This document shows positions 26,208 to 35,403 of a stretch of 64,000 nucleotides of DNA, piece by piece. The position numbers and the translations under genes were made by a program. The stretch is from Sphingomonadales bacterium (GTDB lineage: Bacteria; Pseudomonadota; Alphaproteobacteria; Sphingomonadales; Sphingomonadaceae). A model generated the notes under the pieces. That model saw nothing but the letters and a program-made list of their open reading frames with translations. It was not told the DNA's origin and made no database searches. The DNA is taken from the NCBI GenBank assembly GCA_025351405.1, contig JANXVZ010000006.1, positions 1-64,000 on the forward strand, written 5' to 3'. Position 1 is the first letter of the stretch; each line of letters starts with the position of its first letter.

Positions 26208-28022
26208 CTATAGTCCCGCCGCCGCCAGCATTGCCGACGCCCCCATTTCCGCGGTGTCGGAGTGATTTCGGAGCAGCGCGAACAGCTCGCGGCCGGTGCC
26301 CTGGGGCGGCGGTGGCGCCTTCGCGGGTGTGCGGGCAGAAAAGTCGGCAGTGGTGTCGAGGCTGCCGGTATGTGCGCACAGCCGCACGAAATCGCCATCG
26401 CGCAGCAGTGACAATGGGCCACCGCCATGCGCTTCCGGGCTGACATGGATGGCGGCCGGGACCTTGCCGCTGGCGCCCGACATGCGGCCATCGGTGACCA
26501 GCGCCACCTTGTATCCCCGGTCCTGCAATACGCCGAGCGTCGGCGTCAGCTTGTGGAGTTCGGGCATGCCGTTGGCGCGCGGGCCCTGGAAACGCACGAC
26601 GACAACGACATCGCGGTCAAGCTCGCCGGCCTTGAAGGCGGCGATGACGTCATTCTGTTCGTGAAACACCCGTGCCGGAGCCTCGATGGTCCAGCGCTCG
26701 CTTTCGACGGCGCTGGTCTTGAAGATGGCGCGGCCGAGGTTGCCCGACACCAGCCGCATCCCGCCATCATGGGCAAAGGGCGTGGCGACTGGCGCCAATA
26801 TCGTGGCATCGAGGCTGGCGCCGGGGCCGTCCGCCCAGACGACATCGTCTCCGGCGAGTTCGGGCACCCGCGTCCAGTCGCGAAAGCCGGCGGCGTTAAC
26901 GGTGGCGATGTCGCCATGTGCCAGCCCGGCCCCCAGCAACTCGCGGGTGATGAAGCCCATGCCGCCGGCGGCGTGAAAGGCGTTCACATCGGCACTGCCA
27001 CCCGGATAGACATGGGCGATCAGCGGCACCACGGCTGAAAGCCGGTCGAAATCCTCCCAGTCGACGGTGATGCCGGCGGCGCGGGCGATGGCGGGCAGGT
27101 GAATGGCGTGGTTGGTCGATCCGCCCGTCGCCAATAGCCCGACGATGGCGTTGACAATGGCCTTCTCGTCGACAATCTCGCCCAACGGCCTGGGATCGGC
27201 GCCGCCGCGCCCGATGGCGGCAAGCCGATGCACGGCGGCGCGGGTGAGCGCCTGCCGCAGCTTGGTGCCGGGGTTGGTAAAACTTGATCCCGGAAGCTGC
27301 AGCCCCATCATCTCGACCATCATCTGGTTGGAGTTGGCGGTACCATAAAAGGTGCAGGTGCCCGGGCTGTGGTACGACTTGGCCTCGGCGTCGAGCAGTT
27401 CGGCCCGCGTTGCCTTGCCCTCCGCAAACAATTGTCGAACGCGGACCTTCTCCTTGTTCGGCAAGCCGGACGGCATCGGGCCCGAGGGGATGAAGATGGC
27501 CGGCAGGTGGCCGAAGCGCAGCGCGCCGATCAGAAGGCCGGGAACGATCTTGTCGCAGATGCCGAGCAGCGCGACGCCTTCGAACATGGCGTGGCTGAGC
27601 GCGACGGCGGTCGACAGGGCAATGGTGTCACGGCTGCCGAGCGACAGGTCCATGCCGGCTTCGCCCTGGGTGACGCCGTCGCACATGGCGGGGACGCCGC
27701 CTGCCACCTGCGCGGTGACCCCGGCCTCGCGGGCGAACAGCTTGATCAGTTCGGGGTAGCGAGCATAGGGCTGATGGGCCGAAAGCATGTCATTATAGGC
27801 GGTGACGATGCCGATGTTCATCGTGCGATCGGCGCGGATGGCGGCCTTGTCCACCCCGGCGGCGGCAAAGCCATGCGCAAGGTTGCCGCAAGACAGGTTG
27901 TTGCGCGGCGTTCCGGCAGCACCCTGTTGGGCGATGAACTCGAGATAGGCGCTGCGACCGGGTCGCGACCGCTCGATGATGCGGCTGGTTACCGACTGCA
28001 AGACGGGGTGGGGGGTGGTCAC
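26208..28022 (-). CDS. edd: 6-phosphogluconate dehydratase
   Basis: Entner-Doudoroff enzyme making 2-keto-3-deoxy-6-phosphogluconate; a [4Fe-4S] dehydratase of the IlvD/Edd family. Cluster cysteines are seen in [10 protein letters not shown] and [10 protein letters not shown], with [10 protein letters not shown] near the N-terminus. 604 residues from a GTG at 28022 with an AGGGAG ribosome-binding site upstream, matching E. coli Edd in length; the frame runs further up without family resemblance. Divergent from the transporter at 28105. zwf, pgl and eda are not in the window. Confidence 0.95.
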   Translation of the reverse strand: MTTPHPVLQSVTSRIIERSRPGRSAYLEFIAQQGAAGTPRNNLSCGNLAHGFAAAGVDKAAIRADRTMNIGIVTAYNDMLSAHQPYARYPELIKLFAREAGVTAQVAGGVPAMCDGVTQGEAGMDLSLGSRDTIALSTAVALSHAMFEGVALLGICDKIVPGLLIGALRFGHLPAIFIPSGPMPSGLPNKEKVRVRQLFAEGKATRAELLDAEAKSYHSPGTCTFYGTANSNQMMVEMMGLQLPGSSFTNPGTKLRQALTRAAVHRLAAIGRGGADPRPLGEIVDEKAIVNAIVGLLATGGSTNHAIHLPAIARAAGITVDWEDFDRLSAVVPLIAHVYPGGSADVNAFHAAGGMGFITRELLGAGLAHGDIATVNAAGFRDWTRVPELAGDDVVWADGPGASLDATILAPVATPFAHDGGMRLVSGNLGRAIFKTSAVESERWTIEAPARVFHEQNDVIAAFKAGELDRDVVVVVRFQGPRANGMPELHKLTPTLGVLQDRGYKVALVTDGRMSGASGKVPAAIHVSPEAHGGGPLSLLRDGDFVRLCAHTGSLDTTADFSARTPAKAPPPPQGTGRELFALLRNHSDTAEMGASAMLAAAGL

Positions 28023-28104
28023 GCCGATTCTCCCTCTGTGGCGCAAGGTTGCACCGTCGCCCGCTGCCTTAGGCCGATATGCCAAGGTTGCGAAGCGGCT
28101 GCGA

Positions 28105-29628
28105 ATGGGCATGATGCAGATGGACATGCGGAAAACCGCAGCCGTTTCATCCGCCGGGGAGGCGAATATCGAACATCCGGGCCAGTTCGCGCACGACGCT
28201 GCCGATGTCGTCGCCATCGAAGCGGTGCTCGGCGCACCCGCCCGCGCACCGGCGACAGTCGCGCCACCACGACCGGCGTCAGCCAGGGCCTGGGCGCTCG
28301 CGCAGGCGGTGCGTGACCCCTATGTCATCATCATCTCGATCTACATTTTCGCGCCATATTATGTGACACGCGTGGTCGGCGACCCGGTTGCCGGGCAGAC
28401 GCTGGTGGCGTCCGCCAACAAATGGGGCGGCTGGGTGGTGATGCTGACAGCGCCGCTGGTCGGCGCCACGGTCGATCGCCTCGGGCCGCGCAAGCCTTTC
28501 CTCGGGGTGGTCGTCGCGGCACTGGCGCTGCTTGTCGGATCCTTGTGGTTCACGCCCCCGGGCGGCGGTGGCCTCAACCAGGCCATGGTGGCGCTGGTCA
28601 TCGCTGCGATCACGGTGTTGTTCGCCTATCACGAGATGCTCCACAACGCGCTGCTGGTGCCGGCGGCGGGAATGGCCGGTGCCGGGCGAGCCTCGGGGCT
28701 GGCGCTGGCCGGCGGCAATGCCGTGTCGGTGCTGATGCTGGTAACGCTGCTGGTGGCGTTCGCCCTTCCGGGCAAGGTCGGCTGGAGCTGGCTGCCGGCA
28801 GCGCCGTTGTTCGGGCTCGATCCGCTGCGTGGCGAGCCCGATCGCATCACCACGGTCATCGTTGCGGCGGTGATGGCGCTCGGTTCTTTGCCGCTGTTCC
28901 GGCTGGTGCCCGACATGGTGCGCACCACGCTCAGCCTGCCGCAAGCCGTGCGCGCCGGGGCGAGCGATCTGATGGCGCTGGTGCGCCAGGCGCGCGGCCA
29001 CCGCGACGTGCTGGTCTTCCTTGCCACGCGCATGATCTATACCGACGGGCTTACCGCCATCCTGGTTTTCGGCGGGCTATATGCCGCCGGGGTCATGCGC
29101 TGGCACACGCTGGAAATGATCGGCTATGGCATTGTCCTGTCGATTGCGGCGGTCGCGGGCGGGCTGCTGTCCGGCTGGCTCGATGGCCGCATCGGCCCCA
29201 AACTGGCGGTCAAGCTCGAGCTGACCTTGCTGATCATCTGCGAATCGCTGGTGCTTGGCATGGGACGTGAAACCATCCTGTTCCAGCCGTATGTGCCACA
29301 TGCGCTGTGGCGCGGCGCCATGTTCACCACCCTGCCCGAAATCGTCTTTCTCCTGCTCGGTTGCGGCGTCGCCATCGGGGTGACTGCGGCCTATGCCTCG
29401 TCGCGGACGCTGCTGGTCAGGATCGCGCCGCCCGACAAGACCGGCGTGTTCTTCGGGCTGTATGTGTTGTCGGGCAACGCCACGATGTGGCTGGGGCCGC
29501 TTCTGGTGGAGCTTGCCACCCATGCCGGCGGCTCGCAGCGCGTCGGCATGCTGCCGGTGATCGGAATGCTGGCAGTTGGCCTGGTCGGCCTGTCGTTGGT
29601 GCGCGGCGGCGGGCGGTTGAAAGCCTGA
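28105..29628 (+). CDS. MFS transporter (UMF1/Atg22-like)
   Basis: About 507 residues with twelve hydrophobic segments after a hydrophilic 60-residue N-terminus. The segment [30 protein letters not shown] matches the first-loop region of major facilitator proteins, closest to the UMF1 group. The substrate is unknown; the divergent edd gene, 82 bp away, suggests a sugar or sugar acid but does not prove it. Several close ATG codons (28105-28126) make the start uncertain. Confidence 0.8.
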   Translation: MGMMQMDMRKTAAVSSAGEANIEHPGQFAHDAADVVAIEAVLGAPARAPATVAPPRPASARAWALAQAVRDPYVIIISIYIFAPYYVTRVVGDPVAGQTLVASANKWGGWVVMLTAPLVGATVDRLGPRKPFLGVVVAALALLVGSLWFTPPGGGGLNQAMVALVIAAITVLFAYHEMLHNALLVPAAGMAGAGRASGLALAGGNAVSVLMLVTLLVAFALPGKVGWSWLPAAPLFGLDPLRGEPDRITTVIVAAVMALGSLPLFRLVPDMVRTTLSLPQAVRAGASDLMALVRQARGHRDVLVFLATRMIYTDGLTAILVFGGLYAAGVMRWHTLEMIGYGIVLSIAAVAGGLLSGWLDGRIGPKLAVKLELTLLIICESLVLGMGRETILFQPYVPHALWRGAMFTTLPEIVFLLLGCGVAIGVTAAYASSRTLLVRIAPPDKTGVFFGLYVLSGNATMWLGPLLVELATHAGGSQRVGMLPVIGMLAVGLVGLSLVRGGGRLKA

Positions 29629-29634
29629 CGCGGA

Positions 29635-30156
29635 TTATCCGCCAATCGCCTCGTTCGGGTAAGTCCCCCACATCTGTGCGCGAAGGATATAGCCCGATCG
29701 GCCGCCGTTGGACACCCGGCACCAGACACCGTCGCACAGGGTGATCGTCAGGATGACACCCGGCTCGGCGCGCCAGGCGACGCGGGATTGCAGGTCTGGC
29801 GACGTGTAGAGGGTCCTGATGCCGCCCTGGACATAGCCGGTGCGCTCGCCGCTGAGCAGGGACTTGTTCATCCAGCCGCTGGTGCCATCGGGGTCGCGAA
29901 CGAGGCGCCAGATTCCGTATTCGCGCAGCACTTCCAATGGCAGGCCGTGGCGGACATAGACCCAGGCGATCGGGAAGCGCGCATCGTCCGGCCCGGTCCG
30001 CAGATAGGCCTTGCTCGATTTGGTCGAGACAAAGCGCGGCACCGGCAGGTTGGTCGTGCCATCGGGGCGTTCCTCGGTGGCGGCCAACAAGGGGCCGGCC
30101 AACAGCGGGGTGGCGGCGAGCGCGGCAAGCAGGACGACGGGGAAGCGCATCGCCAT
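29635..30156 (-). CDS. Exported SH3-domain protein
   Basis: 173 residues with a signal peptide (FPVVLLAALAATPLLAGPLLA) and two bacterial SH3-like units (about 45-105 and 110-170). The first includes RTGPDDARFPIAWVYVRHGLPLEVLREYGIWRLV split by short turns, the second GVILTITLCDGVWCRV with two cysteines. Such proteins bind periplasmic peptide or cell-wall ligands. The frame is open for 896 codons antisense to the next genes, but only this part is coding. Start at 30156 (MAMRF). Confidence 0.85.
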   Translation of the reverse strand: MAMRFPVVLLAALAATPLLAGPLLAATEERPDGTTNLPVPRFVSTKSSKAYLRTGPDDARFPIAWVYVRHGLPLEVLREYGIWRLVRDPDGTSGWMNKSLLSGERTGYVQGGIRTLYTSPDLQSRVAWRAEPGVILTITLCDGVWCRVSNGGRSGYILRAQMWGTYPNEAIGG

Positions 30157-30195
30157 CTCTTGACGCACCCGGCGGCAGGGGGCAACCCTTGGTTC

Positions 30196-31185
30196 ATGCC
30201 AGCTCGCCCTCGCCCCAAGGTCATCGTCACCCGCCGCCTGCCGCAGGCGGTCGAGACGCGCATGGCGGAGCTTTTCGACGTCGAACTCAACCTTACCGAT
30301 ACGCCGATGGACGCCAGCCAGCTGGCGAGCGCCGCCGCCCGCGCCGATGTGCTGGTGCCGACCGTGACCGATACAATCGATTCTGCGGTACTTGCCGCGG
30401 CAAACGGCAAGTTGAAGCTGATGGCCAATTTTGGCGTCGGCGTCGATCATATCGACCTGGCGGCGGCACGCGCCGCGGGGGTTGTCGTCACCAACACGCC
30501 GGGCGTCCTCACTGATGATACCGCCGATATGGTGATGGCGCTCATCCTCTCCGTGCCACGCCGGCTGGCGGAGGGAGAAAAGCTGGTCCGCTCCGGCGAA
30601 TGGAGCGGTTGGTCGCCAACCGGGATGCTGGGCCACCGCATTACCGGCAAGCGGCTGGGCATCATCGGCATGGGCCGCATCGGCCGGGCGGTCGCCACCC
30701 GTGCCCGCGCCTTCGGGCTGACGGTGCACTACCACAACCGCCATCGCCTGCCACTGGAAGTCGAAGGCGAGCTCGAGGCGACGTGGTGGGACAGTCTCGA
30801 CGCCATGCTGGCGCGGATGGATTTCGTCACCATCAACTGCCCGCACACGCCCGAAACCCATCATCTCATCGGCGCGCCCCAATTCGCGCTGATGCAGCGC
30901 CATGCCTATCTCATCAACGCCGCACGCGGTGAGATCATCGATGAAAATGCGCTGTGCGAAGCGCTGGCGGCCGGGCGTATCGCGGGCGCCGGGCTCGATG
31001 TCTTTGAAAAGGAACCGGCCATCGACCCGCGCCTGCTCGACCTGCCAGGCGTCGTGCTGTTGCCGCACATGGGCAGCGCCACCTTCGAAGGCCGCCAGGC
31101 GATGGGGGAAAAGGTCATCACCAACATCCGGGTCTGGGCCGATGGCCACCGGTCGCCGGACCAGGTGCTGGAGGGCTGGGCGTAG
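30196..31185 (+). CDS. D-2-hydroxyacid dehydrogenase (glyoxylate reductase-like)
   Basis: 329 residues of the NAD(P)-dependent D-isomer 2-hydroxyacid dehydrogenase family, probably reducing glyoxylate or hydroxypyruvate. The nucleotide-binding motif is GMGRIGRAVATRA, and the catalytic triad is recognisable: Arg in NAARGEIID, Glu in DVFEKEP, His in LLPHMGSAT. Overall sequence is closest to GyaR/GhrB-type enzymes. It may connect with the glyoxylate made at the aceA locus, but that locus is 26 kb away. Divergent from the SH3 gene. Confidence 0.9.
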   Translation: MPARPRPKVIVTRRLPQAVETRMAELFDVELNLTDTPMDASQLASAAARADVLVPTVTDTIDSAVLAAANGKLKLMANFGVGVDHIDLAAARAAGVVVTNTPGVLTDDTADMVMALILSVPRRLAEGEKLVRSGEWSGWSPTGMLGHRITGKRLGIIGMGRIGRAVATRARAFGLTVHYHNRHRLPLEVEGELEATWWDSLDAMLARMDFVTINCPHTPETHHLIGAPQFALMQRHAYLINAARGEIIDENALCEALAAGRIAGAGLDVFEKEPAIDPRLLDLPGVVLLPHMGSATFEGRQAMGEKVITNIRVWADGHRSPDQVLEGWA

Positions 31186-31189
31186 GGTT

Positions 31190-31216
31190 TGTAACTTTCT
31201 GCCCGGGCCCCGCGAA
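31190..31216 (+). promoter_or_regulatory. SigF-type ECF promoter for the DUF1223 gene
   Basis: TGTAACT (31190-31196), 16 bases, then CGAA (31213-31216), 32 bp before the ATG at 31249. This is the same layout and spacing as the element before the sigma gene at 33793-33819, and one base off the SigF promoter I recall for Caulobacter (GTAACC-N16-CGAA). Confidence 0.65.
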
Positions 31217-31248
31217 CTCACAGGCACCACTGCCCTGAGGGACCGACC

Positions 31249-31935
31249 ATGGCCAGCCGAACTCTTGCCGCCGCCGCCTTGCTGTTCGCCGCGCCGGCAT
31301 TCGCCGCCGATGCCGCCCACCCGACCGTCATCGAGCTGTTCCAGAGCCAGGGCTGTTCGTCTTGCCCGCCGGCCAACGCCAATGTGAATGCGCTGTCGCA
31401 GCGGGCCGATGTTCTCGCGCTGTCGTTCGCGGTGACCTATTGGGACCAGCTTGGCTGGAAGGACAGTTTTGCGACGCCGCAGTTCACCCAGCGGCAGTGG
31501 GATTATGCCAAGGCGTTCGGCAACGACCAGGTCTGGACCCCGCAGGTGGTCATCAACGGCCGCGCCAACATCGTCGGCACGCGTCGCGAGCCGCTGGAAG
31601 CGCTGATAGCCCGGACCGATCGCGGCAATGGCGGCCCGGTCGTGGACTTCGGCGACGCCGGTGTCAGCGTCCGCGGCGCAACGACAAGGCCCGCCGATGT
31701 CTGGCTCGTGCGTTATGATCCCCGCAGCGTTGCGGTGGCGATCAAGGCCGGCGAAAACACCGGCCGCACCTTGCCCCACCGCAACATCGTCCACCAGCTG
31801 GTTCGCATTGGCGTGTGGAACGGCGGCGCGGCGAATTTCGCCGTTCCGGTTGCGCACGATGCGGCGCTCGCCAGTGCGGTGCTGATCCAGGCCGGCAGTG
31901 GCGGGCCGATCATCGCCGCCGCGCGCCGCGGTTAA
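31249..31935 (+). CDS. DUF1223 exported thioredoxin-like protein
   Basis: 228 residues with a signal peptide (AAAALLFAAPAFAADA) and a thioredoxin-like domain carrying CSSC in FQSQGCSSCPPANANV (about residues 33-48). WTPQVVINGRANIVGTR resembles the cis-proline side of the active site. The family has no firm function but looks like a periplasmic thiol oxidoreductase. A SigF-type promoter lies directly upstream, and the sigma/anti-sigma pair is 1.2 kb away, so stress-induced expression is inferred. Confidence 0.87.
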   Translation: MASRTLAAAALLFAAPAFAADAAHPTVIELFQSQGCSSCPPANANVNALSQRADVLALSFAVTYWDQLGWKDSFATPQFTQRQWDYAKAFGNDQVWTPQVVINGRANIVGTRREPLEALIARTDRGNGGPVVDFGDAGVSVRGATTRPADVWLVRYDPRSVAVAIKAGENTGRTLPHRNIVHQLVRIGVWNGGAANFAVPVAHDAALASAVLIQAGSGGPIIAAARRG

Positions 31936-32050
31936 CGGCATCCCCTTCGGCGCAAGGCCGCCAGCGCCTCCGGCTTGACCGCGACCGGGGCCGATGGCGG
32001 GCAAAGACTTGCCCTGATCCCCCCAGCAGCGGCACCCAGGAGGAGATACC

Positions 32051-32332
32051 ATGAACAGCTCGACCCCATTGCGCGCAGTCGCAACGCTTTTCGTCGCCGC
32101 GACCCTGTTCGCCGGCTCCACGGTTGCCGCCAAGCCGAAGGCCGACGCCATGAAGGCTGACGCCATGAAGGCTGACGCAATGCGCAGCGACGCGATGAAG
32201 CCGGACGCGATGGCACATGATGCGATGAAGCCCGACGCGATGAAATCCGGCAAGATGGCAGCCAGGAAGCCGATGGCCAGCAAGAAGTCTGATGCCATGG
32301 CAAGTGATGCGATGTCCGCGCCCAAGCCCTGA
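32051..32332 (+). CDS. Pentapeptide MXKDX-repeat exported protein
   Basis: 93 residues: a signal peptide (ATLFVAATLFAGSTVAA) and a mature part made of degenerate five-residue units (KADAM, RSDAM, KPDAM, AHDAM, SDAM), matching the MXKDX repeat family. The mature part has 11 methionines, many Lys and Asp and no cysteine. The start at 32051 has a strong AGGAGG ribosome-binding site. The function is unknown; Met/Asp-rich periplasmic peptides suggest metal binding or oxidant scavenging. It lies between the SigF-controlled DUF1223 gene and the convergent nrsF-sigF pair and is followed by a strong terminator. Confidence 0.85.
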   Translation: MNSSTPLRAVATLFVAATLFAGSTVAAKPKADAMKADAMKADAMRSDAMKPDAMAHDAMKPDAMKSGKMAARKPMASKKSDAMASDAMSAPKP

Positions 32333-32378
32333 TCATCGTTAACCGCCGGCTGTGTGTCCCCCTTCCAGCCGGCCGGTT

Positions 32379-32416
32379 GGGCCGCGCCTCCAGTACCGAG
32401 GCGCGGCCCCTTTTTT
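32379..32416 (+). terminator. Rho-independent terminator
   Basis: GGGCCGCGCCTC pairs with GAGGCGCGGCCC over a seven-base loop, followed by CTTTTTT (32410-32416). It ends the MXKDX-repeat transcript, 47 bp after its stop and just before the convergent anti-sigma gene. Confidence 0.92.
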
Positions 32417-32443
32417 CGGGCGGGAGGCTGCGGTAAGCCCCGG

Positions 32444-33112
32444 CTACCAGCGTGCCAGGCGGGGCAACAGCAATCGTGCCGCGATGCCGACCAGCGTCAC
32501 CGCGGCGCCATACCAGACGACGACATACAGCGGGTCCTCATGGTCGCAACGAAAGGCAAAGACGAATGCCCCCCATGCGGCGGCGGCGAGCCCGGCGGCC
32601 AATGCCGTCGCTGCGGGCTGCACCGACGCTCCGCGCCGCATCAGCAGGCCGAGCGCGAGGACCGGTGGCAGCGACAGCAGGGCCACATTGACGAGACAGA
32701 TGACCCCCTCATGCCAATCGAGCCGGGCGACCATGGTGACGCGTTCGGCGACGCTGCCTATGGCGCCGGCGTCGATCAGCCAGCCCATCGCCATTGCGAT
32801 CGGCACCAGAATCCATAGCCGGCGCAGGCCGCGCTGCGCCGAGCCTGCGGGGTCGAGCGAGGCCAGTGCGGTGGTCGCAGCAAAGGCGGCAATGACGAGC
32901 AGGCTGCCGGATTTCCACCAGAATGCAGGCGTCTGCATGGCGACAGGCATATCGGCGCGGATCCCGCGAAGCGCGATGAACAGCGCCAGCTCGACCCCCG
33001 CCAGCACCAGCAGCAGCAACGCTTCCAGGCCCGGCCGGCGCCGTTGGACAGGCGCCAAGTCGGCGACCAGCGCATCGATGATCGCGTCGGGCGATTGCAA
33101 TCTAGTCGTCAT
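32444..33112 (-). CDS. nrsF: NrsF-type anti-sigma factor (DUF1109)
   Basis: 222 residues, with six hydrophobic helices after a short cytoplasmic N-terminus that should hold the sigma factor. It has exactly two cysteines, C139 (EGVICLVN) and C189 (AFRCDHED), 50 residues apart; in Caulobacter NrsF, as I recall, Cys131 and Cys181, also 50 apart, are needed for metal sensing. The ATG at 33112 overlaps the end of the sigma gene by 11 bases, so the pair is coupled. Confidence 0.88.
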   Translation of the reverse strand: MTTRLQSPDAIIDALVADLAPVQRRRPGLEALLLLVLAGVELALFIALRGIRADMPVAMQTPAFWWKSGSLLVIAAFAATTALASLDPAGSAQRGLRRLWILVPIAMAMGWLIDAGAIGSVAERVTMVARLDWHEGVICLVNVALLSLPPVLALGLLMRRGASVQPAATALAAGLAAAAWGAFVFAFRCDHEDPLYVVVWYGAAVTLVGIAARLLLPRLARW

Positions 33113-33728
33113 CGCTGTGGTTCTCGGCCGAATTGGCGACAATTTGCGCGAGCTTGCCGAGCCCGCGATGGATGTTGACCTTGACCAGCGACACCGATTG
33201 CCCGGTGCGCAACGCGGCTTCCTCGATGCTGAGACCGTCGAGTTTGACCAGGCGAATGGCCTCCGCCTGCCCTGGCTTCAAGGCGAGCATCAAGCCTTGC
33301 AGCGCAACGGCGCTGGTGACGGCGGCTTCGTGATCGGGCGTGGCAAGGCTCTCGGGCAATTCGTCGGCGGCGGTGCGGCGCAGGTTGCGCAGGCGGTCGA
33401 TCCACTTGTAGCGCGCAACGCCCGCCAACCACGGTTCGAAAGGCCGCGCCGGGTCATACGTATGGCGCTTCGCATGGATGGCAAACAGCGTGTCCTGAAC
33501 CGCATCCTCCACACACGATGGCGGCAGGCGCCGGCTGAAATAGCGTAGCAGCCACGGTCTCAATTCTGCCAGCAGCCGGCGATACGCCGCTGCTTCGCCG
33601 CGCTGCGCCGCCGCCATCAAGGCCCCCCAGGGGCTTCGCGCACCGCTTGGCGCCGCATTGGGGGCAGGAACGACCACGGCCAGCAGAGTAGCAAGTGCCG
33701 GGCGTGGCGGGAATGGCCCGCGATTCAT
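33102..33728 (-). CDS. sigF: SigF-type ECF RNA polymerase sigma factor
   Basis: Extracytoplasmic-function sigma with region 2 (about residues 45-110: VEDAVQDTLFAIHAKRHTYDP, then FEPWLAGVARYKWIDRLR) and region 4 (about 135-200: GLSIEEAALRTGQSVSLVKVNIHRGLGKL). It is followed by its DUF1109 anti-sigma, the arrangement of Caulobacter SigF-NrsF. The start is uncertain: 33728 gives 208 residues, while an internal ATG at 33617 gives 171, nearer the usual size. A SigF-type promoter 65 bp upstream suggests autoregulation. Confidence 0.87.
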   Translation of the reverse strand: MNRGPFPPRPALATLLAVVVPAPNAAPSGARSPWGALMAAAQRGEAAAYRRLLAELRPWLLRYFSRRLPPSCVEDAVQDTLFAIHAKRHTYDPARPFEPWLAGVARYKWIDRLRNLRRTAADELPESLATPDHEAAVTSAVALQGLMLALKPGQAEAIRLVKLDGLSIEEAALRTGQSVSLVKVNIHRGLGKLAQIVANSAENHSDDD

Positions 33729-33792
33729 GCAATGCGCGGGCGCGATGGCGCGATTGCTGCAGGAGGAACCATGGCCGGGTTCATCCCCACCA

Positions 33793-33819
33793 TTCGCCGC
33801 CGCGACGCAGAAGGTTACA
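33793..33819 (-). promoter_or_regulatory. SigF-type ECF promoter (autoregulatory)
   Basis: On the minus strand TGTAACC (33819-33813), 16 bases, then CGAA (33796-33793). This equals the SigF consensus recalled from Caulobacter (GTAACC-N16-CGAA), and it points at the sigma gene. The matching element at 31190 before the DUF1223 gene supports it. Confidence 0.72.
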
Positions 33820-33822
33820 GGG

Positions 33823-35241
33823 TCAATCGCCTGTCAGGATGCGATCCACAAGCTGCTTCACCGTCGGCACGAAGCCATTGGAGTAGAACGGGTCCTTGGC
33901 AAACCGAAACGCCGAGTGGCCGCCGAAGACCAGGTTCTGTTCGGTGTCGCCGCCGTGGACGACGTCCTGAAGGGTTTTCTGGATGCAGAAGCTGCGCGGA
34001 TCGGCCAGGCGCCCCGTGGTGTTGGTCTCGCTGTCGGCCCAGCTCGAAAAGGCGCATTGGCTCAGGCAGCCCATGCAATCGGCCTGATCCTTGCGGATGC
34101 TGACCTTTTCGGCAGCGGTGACGAAGACCAGGGTATTGTCGGGCGTTTTCAGCGCATCGGTAAAGCCGGCGCCATACCAGCCGCGGGCATGCAGCAGGTC
34201 GTCGCGGGTGACGTAATAGTTCTTCCGCCCGACGCCGACGTCGAGAAGATACTGATGGTCGCCCGTCGCGGTGGTCGAAAACGCGACCTGCCGCTCCGAC
34301 CGGCCTTCAAGGTTGCGCAGGAAGGGATTGCGCACCGCACTCGAATAAAAGCCGGTCGGCGAAAATTTGTGAAGGCTGATGTCGCCCTCCTTCAACGTCA
34401 TCAACCGCGCTTTCCAGGCCTCCGGAATCGGGCTTTCCTGTGTGAGCAACGGCCTTGTGCCGAACTGGAAGACGATCTGGCCGAGTTCGGGATTGTCGAT
34501 CCAGTCGGTCCACTCCCGCAGCGCCCAGACGCCGCCGGCCATGATGATCGGGATCGAATCGGCAATTCCGGCCTCCCGCATCGTGGTACGAAGGTCGCGG
34601 ACGCGGGGATAGGGGTCCTGCGGGGCGCGCGGATCTTCGGCATTCGACAGGCCGTTATGGCCGCCGGCAAGCCAGGGGTCTTCATAGACCACGGCACCCA
34701 GCCAATCGGCCGCCTTTGAATAGGCGCGCTTCCACAATGCCCGGAAGGCGCGGGCGCTGCTGATGATCGGGTAATAATGCACGCCGTAATGCGCCGCGAT
34801 TTCCGAAAGCTTGTATGGCATGCCGGCACCGCAGGTGACACCGTTGACGAGCCCCCTAGTGCGCTCCAGCACACCGGTTAGCACCCGCTGGGCGCCGCCC
34901 ATTTCCCACAACACGTTGATGTTGATGGCGCCTATGCCCCGTGAAAGTTCCGATGACGCCATCTCATAGGCGCGCTGCACCTGTTGGACGGCACCATCGA
35001 TGGCATAGCTGACCAGCTCCTCGTGGCGTTCGCGGCGGGTCAACGCGCTATAGACTTGCGGAATGATGCGCCCTGTCGGGTCATAGCTGTCGGCATTGAC
35101 CGCAGAGATGGTGCCGACACCGCCGGCCAACGCCCAGGCGCCGGACGAAAGGTGGTTGGTGGCAGCAACACCCTTGCCGCCTTCGACGAGCGGCCAGACT
35201 TGGCGCCCGCCCATCGACATCATTTTTACGCCATTCAGCAT
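33823..35241 (-). CDS. Nitronate monooxygenase-like flavoprotein with C-terminal Cys motif
   Basis: 472 residues. The first 300 form the FMN-binding barrel of the NPD/nitronate monooxygenase family (GGVGTISAVNADSY, NGVTCGAGMPYK, PIIMAGGVWALRE, QIVFQFGTRPLL). About 120 extra residues follow, with a C-x2-C-x3-C cluster (C389, C392, C396; DCMGCLSQC) and C419, unusual for the family and possibly binding a metal or iron-sulfur centre. The substrate is unknown; its true activity could differ from nitronate oxidation. Ends 4 bp from the sigF promoter. Confidence 0.8.
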   Translation of the reverse strand: MLNGVKMMSMGGRQVWPLVEGGKGVAATNHLSSGAWALAGGVGTISAVNADSYDPTGRIIPQVYSALTRRERHEELVSYAIDGAVQQVQRAYEMASSELSRGIGAININVLWEMGGAQRVLTGVLERTRGLVNGVTCGAGMPYKLSEIAAHYGVHYYPIISSARAFRALWKRAYSKAADWLGAVVYEDPWLAGGHNGLSNAEDPRAPQDPYPRVRDLRTTMREAGIADSIPIIMAGGVWALREWTDWIDNPELGQIVFQFGTRPLLTQESPIPEAWKARLMTLKEGDISLHKFSPTGFYSSAVRNPFLRNLEGRSERQVAFSTTATGDHQYLLDVGVGRKNYYVTRDDLLHARGWYGAGFTDALKTPDNTLVFVTAAEKVSIRKDQADCMGCLSQCAFSSWADSETNTTGRLADPRSFCIQKTLQDVVHGGDTEQNLVFGGHSAFRFAKDPFYSNGFVPTVKQLVDRILTGD

Positions 35242-35403
35242 TGTCGTCCGATCGGTATCTGGCGCGCCCCCGCGCGCCTCTCGCGATTGCTATACGGCGA
35301 TGGCGGGCGAAAAGCGCAAGAAAATCGACGCGCTGCGGGTTGTGCGACATCGAAGATCGCCGTGCGCTGCCGCCAGCCCCGCATCCCGCTGTAGCCGGCA
35401 CAG

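Noticed and set aside
31929-31965. GTTAAC followed at 16 bases by CAAG before the MXKDX gene
   Set aside because: Neither half matches the SigF elements, so I do not claim a promoter for this gene.
29635-32325. An 896-codon open frame on the minus strand
   Set aside because: Only the part at 29635-30156 looks like protein (signal peptide plus SH3 domains). The rest is antisense to the dehydrogenase, DUF1223 and MXKDX genes, whose products match known families.
33760-33830. AGGAGG followed by ATG at 33771 on the plus strand
   Set aside because: The ribosome-binding site is good, but the frame overlaps the sigF promoter, then runs antisense into the flavoprotein gene, with an Arg-rich low-plausibility product.
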